Positions 4,824 to 7,232 of a DNA stretch of 7,232 nucleotides are shown in pieces. Made by a program: the position numbers and the translations under genes. Position 1 is the stretch's first letter, and each line of letters starts with the position of its first letter. Under the pieces are notes generated by a model, which saw only the letters and a program-made list of their open reading frames with translations, made no database searches and had not been told where the DNA came from. Source of the DNA: Acidimicrobiaceae bacterium (GTDB taxonomy: Bacteria; Actinomycetota; Acidimicrobiia; Acidimicrobiales; Ilumatobacteraceae); the NCBI GenBank assembly GCA_947486675.1, contig CANKUF010000035.1, positions 1 to 7,232 on the forward strand, read 5' to 3'.

Positions 4824-6377
4824 CTAACCCTCGGTAAAGGCCACGCCAGCGAGCACACCTTGATACGGGTTCGATGCACTGCAGTCAGCGCTCTTGCCCA
4901 CCTCGCGAATTTTGATCAAGATGAACTGTGCTGGCGAAGTAAGGACAAAACTTGCTCGTTCTCGTTTGGTGTTATAGCCACCGTCAACACTGGCACCCCA
5001 TTGATTGATGTCAGTTGGTGCCGACTCGGCCGATGCAAAAACATCAATTGCCCATGGAGCATTCTGCATGCCCACTCGCAGGGTTCCAGTTGCAGCGTGG
5101 CTGAGTTGGACGACTAACCCAACGAATTCTTTGCTGCCGAAATATTGATTGTCATAACACGAGGTGGACCACATGGTTGCTGCATTGCCATCGAGCAGGT
5201 TGGGGAGCAGTGCTTCGTTTTCCACTCCGTCGTCACCAAGTGGATCAAATGTAGAAATTGAGGAAATGGTCGCGGGTGCAGTAATTGCGGCAGGTTCGGG
5301 AATAGGTGCAATTTCCGGTGTAGTACCACCAGAGACTCTCCATAGCGCAACGCTTGCTATCAAACTGAGTGCAATCAGTCCAACAAACATTCTGCGAAGT
5401 GCAAACGGCGGAGCTTGTTGAGTGTTGCGTTGCTCACCACGGGGACGGGTAATTGGGCGAACTGGTTCGCGTGGCGTGAACCCTTCTTCATCAAGAGCAA
5501 ACCCTGTGGGCGGCGTGAGTTCGGTGGTTTTGTCATGAGCACCAGTGAGTGCGGAGTGCAATGCGACTTTGGTTTCATACCCGGTGGCGAACCGATGCTC
5601 AGGGTTTCGTGACAGCAACTTGTGAATGATTTTGACTAGTTGTGGTGACAGCGACGGGCGAAGCCGAGCAAGGTCAGTCGGTTCGCGCTGTAAACGCGCA
5701 AGCGCAGTATCTGCATCTGACTCTCCCAGAAAAGGAACGCGGCCAGCCAAGCACTCATACAACACAAGGCCCAATGAATAGAGGTCGGATCGACCGTCCA
5801 GTGGTTTTCCACGAACTTGTTCAGGAGCCAAATACTTTGCCGTGCCCATCATGATGTTGTCATGGGTGAGGTCTGCTTCAGTTGATGTCATTGCTTTCGC
5901 AATTCCAAAGTCGGTGAGGAGCACCCGACCTTCTGGTGTGAGCAAAATATTGCCGGGCTTCACATCACGGTGAATGAAATTTTTGTCGTGCGCTTCGTCT
6001 AGTGCTGCGGCAATGGACATTCCAATGTGAATAGTGAGTTTTGGTCCCAAGCGTTTTTGTTTGTCGAGTAACTCACGCAAACTTTTTCCCTTGACGTATT
6101 GCATGATGACCGCTTGTTGACCATTGTGTTCAATGCAGTCATAAACAGCGACAATGTTTTGATGTGTGATTCCCGCACACGCAATGGCTTCACGTCGAAA
6201 ACGTTCTGCGAGTGTTACATCATTAACGAGATGCGGGCGAAGCAGTTTGACTGCAACTTTGCGATCAAGAAACTTGTCTTTAGCAAGCCACACCACAGCC
6301 ATTCCACCGTGAGCAATTTTGCTCTCTAAGAGATAGCGGCCTCCAATGAGACCAGGGAGCACGCTTTTTTCATCCAT
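4824..6377 (-). CDS. Transmembrane Ser/Thr protein kinase with extracellular discoidin-like domain
   Basis: This 517-residue Hanks-type (PknB-like) kinase has an intact catalytic domain at about 15-275. It has the glycine-rich loop IAHGGMAVVW at 21-30, ATP-binding lysine K44 in VAVKLL, helix-C Glu 63, the catalytic loop HRDVKPGN at 136-143, DFG at 156-158, and GTAKYLAPEQ at 178-187 closing an activation loop with several Thr. A Pro/Arg-rich juxtamembrane segment (276-328) leads to one membrane helix at about 329-348. The outside part has a Pro/Ala linker and a beta-rich domain at about 375-517 containing LLDGNAATMWST at 394-405, the hallmark of discoidin/F5-8C-type or NADase-type glycan-binding folds, with cysteines 408 and 499 possibly paired. 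The combination kinase-TM-discoidin-like recalls the C-terminal half of mycobacterial MviN, where the kinase is inactive. A cell-wall-sensing role and phosphorylation of the cwlM-like product are inference. ATG 6377 gives a normal N-terminus for the kinase domain. Confidence 0.92.
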   Translation of the reverse strand: MDEKSVLPGLIGGRYLLESKIAHGGMAVVWLAKDKFLDRKVAVKLLRPHLVNDVTLAERFRREAIACAGITHQNIVAVYDCIEHNGQQAVIMQYVKGKSLRELLDKQKRLGPKLTIHIGMSIAAALDEAHDKNFIHRDVKPGNILLTPEGRVLLTDFGIAKAMTSTEADLTHDNIMMGTAKYLAPEQVRGKPLDGRSDLYSLGLVLYECLAGRVPFLGESDADTALARLQREPTDLARLRPSLSPQLVKIIHKLLSRNPEHRFATGYETKVALHSALTGAHDKTTELTPPTGFALDEEGFTPREPVRPITRPRGEQRNTQQAPPFALRRMFVGLIALSLIASVALWRVSGGTTPEIAPIPEPAAITAPATISSISTFDPLGDDGVENEALLPNLLDGNAATMWSTSCYDNQYFGSKEFVGLVVQLSHAATGTLRVGMQNAPWAIDVFASAESAPTDINQWGASVDGGYNTKRERASFVLTSPAQFILIKIREVGKSADCSASNPYQGVLAGVAFTEG

Positions 6378-6390
6378 CGCTGTGAAGCGA
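6376..6390 (-). promoter_or_regulatory. Small hairpin abutting the kinase start codon
   Basis: On the - strand TCGCT and AGCGA (6390-6386 and 6381-6377) flank TCAC, a 5-bp stem with a 4-nt loop whose last base is the A of the kinase ATG. No good Shine-Dalgarno is visible before it. The structure could weaken initiation of kinase translation; it is short and could be chance. Confidence 0.3.
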
Positions 6391-6451
6391 CGCTAGTGCT
6401 GTAACCCCTTATGAAACGGGGATATCGCCGCCATAAACCAAACTGTCGTAG

Positions 6452-7232
6452 TTATGGTTTTGTGTGAAATGCAACGCCAATAGTTCCGGCACCGGTGTGT
6501 GTGCCGATAATCGGCCCGATGTCACCAACAATGATGTCTCCTGAGTAGATCTCGCGGAGACTTTCCACAAAGGCTTCAAAATCGGTGCAATTTGCCTGTA
6601 ACACAGCAAGGTTTTCAATTGGGCCTGCATCACGCACTTTTTCAATCAAAAAGGCCAACGCCTTACTACGCGTGCGTTGTTTGCCGCCCTCTTCAACTTT
6701 GCCATCGATGATTTCAATGATTGGTTTGATCGATAGAGCAGAGGCCATCATTGCCTTGGCACCACCAATTCGACCGCCCTTTTTCAGATTCTCCAAGGTG
6801 TCAAGTGCTCCCCACACTTTGGATCGATTGGCAAGGCTTTCGCCTGTGGCAACTACTTCTTCTAGTGAGGCACCCGCTGCTGCGAGTTTTGCGCATGCAA
6901 TGACCGTGATTCCCTGACCCATACTTCCTGAACGACTGTCAACAACACGCACAGAAATATGTCCTGCAACTGCCTTTGCTGCGAGTTCGGCACTTTGCAT
7001 GGTGGCGGAAAGAATTCCCGACAAAGAAATCATCACAATTCCTGTTGCGCCCTCAGCAGCACATTTTCGAAATTCTGCTTCAAATTGTCCTGGAGAAGGT
7101 GCTGCAGTTTCGGGAAGCACTGGTGAAGAGTCGCAACGCTTCCAAAATTGCTCAGTGGTGAGATCTTGTCGATCAATAAACTCGTGTTCACCAAATCGAA
7201 CCGAAAGCGGAACGATTGAAATCTTGTATTGA
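6452..7232 (-). CDS. DegV family fatty-acid-binding protein, 5' end outside window
   Basis: The visible 259 residues run from the window edge to TAA at 6454-6452; about 20 N-terminal residues, including the usual first strand and its T-D-S motif, are beyond the edge. The frame is open to the edge, beginning QYKISIVPLSVRFGEHEFID, the standard early DegV segment, so GTG 7120 is not the real start. Further DegV hallmarks are PETAAPSPGQFEAEF, then VVDSRSGSMGQG (about 6925-6960), GALDTLENLKKGGRIGG, LSIKPIIEI, the RTRSKAL motif, and the closing GPIIGTHTGAGTIGVAF. DegV proteins bind a fatty acid in a deep pocket; in Firmicutes the FakB members present it to the kinase FakA to make acyl-phosphate for phospholipid synthesis (family knowledge). 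No FakA partner is seen here. A 74-base gap separates it from the Ser/Thr kinase gene. Confidence 0.93.
   Translation of the reverse strand, partial: QYKISIVPLSVRFGEHEFIDRQDLTTEQFWKRCDSSPVLPETAAPSPGQFEAEFRKCAAEGATGIVMISLSGILSATMQSAELAAKAVAGHISVRVVDSRSGSMGQGITVIACAKLAAAGASLEEVVATGESLANRSKVWGALDTLENLKKGGRIGGAKAMMASALSIKPIIEIIDGKVEEGGKQRTRSKALAFLIEKVRDAGPIENLAVLQANCTDFEAFVESLREIYSGDIIVGDIGPIIGTHTGAGTIGVAFHTKP

Noticed and set aside
4814..4879. Longer start for the small membrane protein
   Set aside because: The extension lies inside the kinase C-terminal coding region with no ribosome-binding site; ATG 4813 gives a coherent short protein.
6378..6451. Terminator or promoter between degV and the kinase gene
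   Set aside because: CCCC and GGGG flank a 9-base loop, giving only a 4-bp stem with no T-run, and no -35/-10 pair at normal spacing was convincing.

Overview
The window is chromosomal core sequence from a bacterium, most likely an actinobacterium of moderate GC content. The gene order rsmG > parA > parB facing < cwlM-like < trxA < trxB is the arrangement known from Mycobacterium tuberculosis (gid-parA-parB against trxB2-trxC-cwlM). The lack of sigM/mviN directly behind trxB, and the kinase and DegV genes found there instead, suggest a lineage away from mycobacteria. A deep-branching group such as Acidimicrobiia is possible, but that placement is inference. No mobile element, CRISPR array, tRNA or rRNA was seen.

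Layout. On the + strand: the 3' end of rsmG (1-209), two parS centromere sites 47 bp apart (one inside the rsmG stop region, one at the centre of a 30-bp perfect palindrome), parA (306-1124) and parB (from about 1099 to 2049, overlapping parA). A short convergent gap (2050-2133) carries three closely packed DnaA-box-like 9-mers, one a perfect TTATCCACA, beside an AT-rich stretch. On the - strand, transcribed from 7232 towards 2134: degV (5' end outside the window), a transmembrane Ser/Thr protein kinase with an extracellular discoidin-like domain, a 106-aa two-helix membrane protein, trxB, trxA, and a peptidoglycan-binding amidase-fold protein that has lost its zinc ligands. Small gaps and one overlap suggest that much of the kinase-to-amidase block is one transcription unit.

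How the parts may work together. ParA, ParB and parS form the chromosome-segregation system, and the DnaA boxes hint that the origin, or a DnaA-titrating site, is close. TrxA and TrxB are the cytosolic disulfide-reducing pair. The degenerate amidase looks like CwlM, which in mycobacteria is a cytoplasmic regulator of peptidoglycan precursor synthesis and a Ser/Thr-kinase substrate. The kinase resembles a free-standing, catalytically intact version of the C-terminal half of mycobacterial MviN (MurJ + pseudokinase + TM + discoidin-like domain). Together they suggest a compact cell-wall control module with an envelope sensor kinase and a pseudoenzyme target.

The most notable oddities are the amidase-like gene, which has no ATG/GTG/TTG ahead of its first conserved domain but has an AUU codon 8 nt after a good Shine-Dalgarno; the DnaA boxes in the parB/cwlM gap; and the detached MviN-like kinase.
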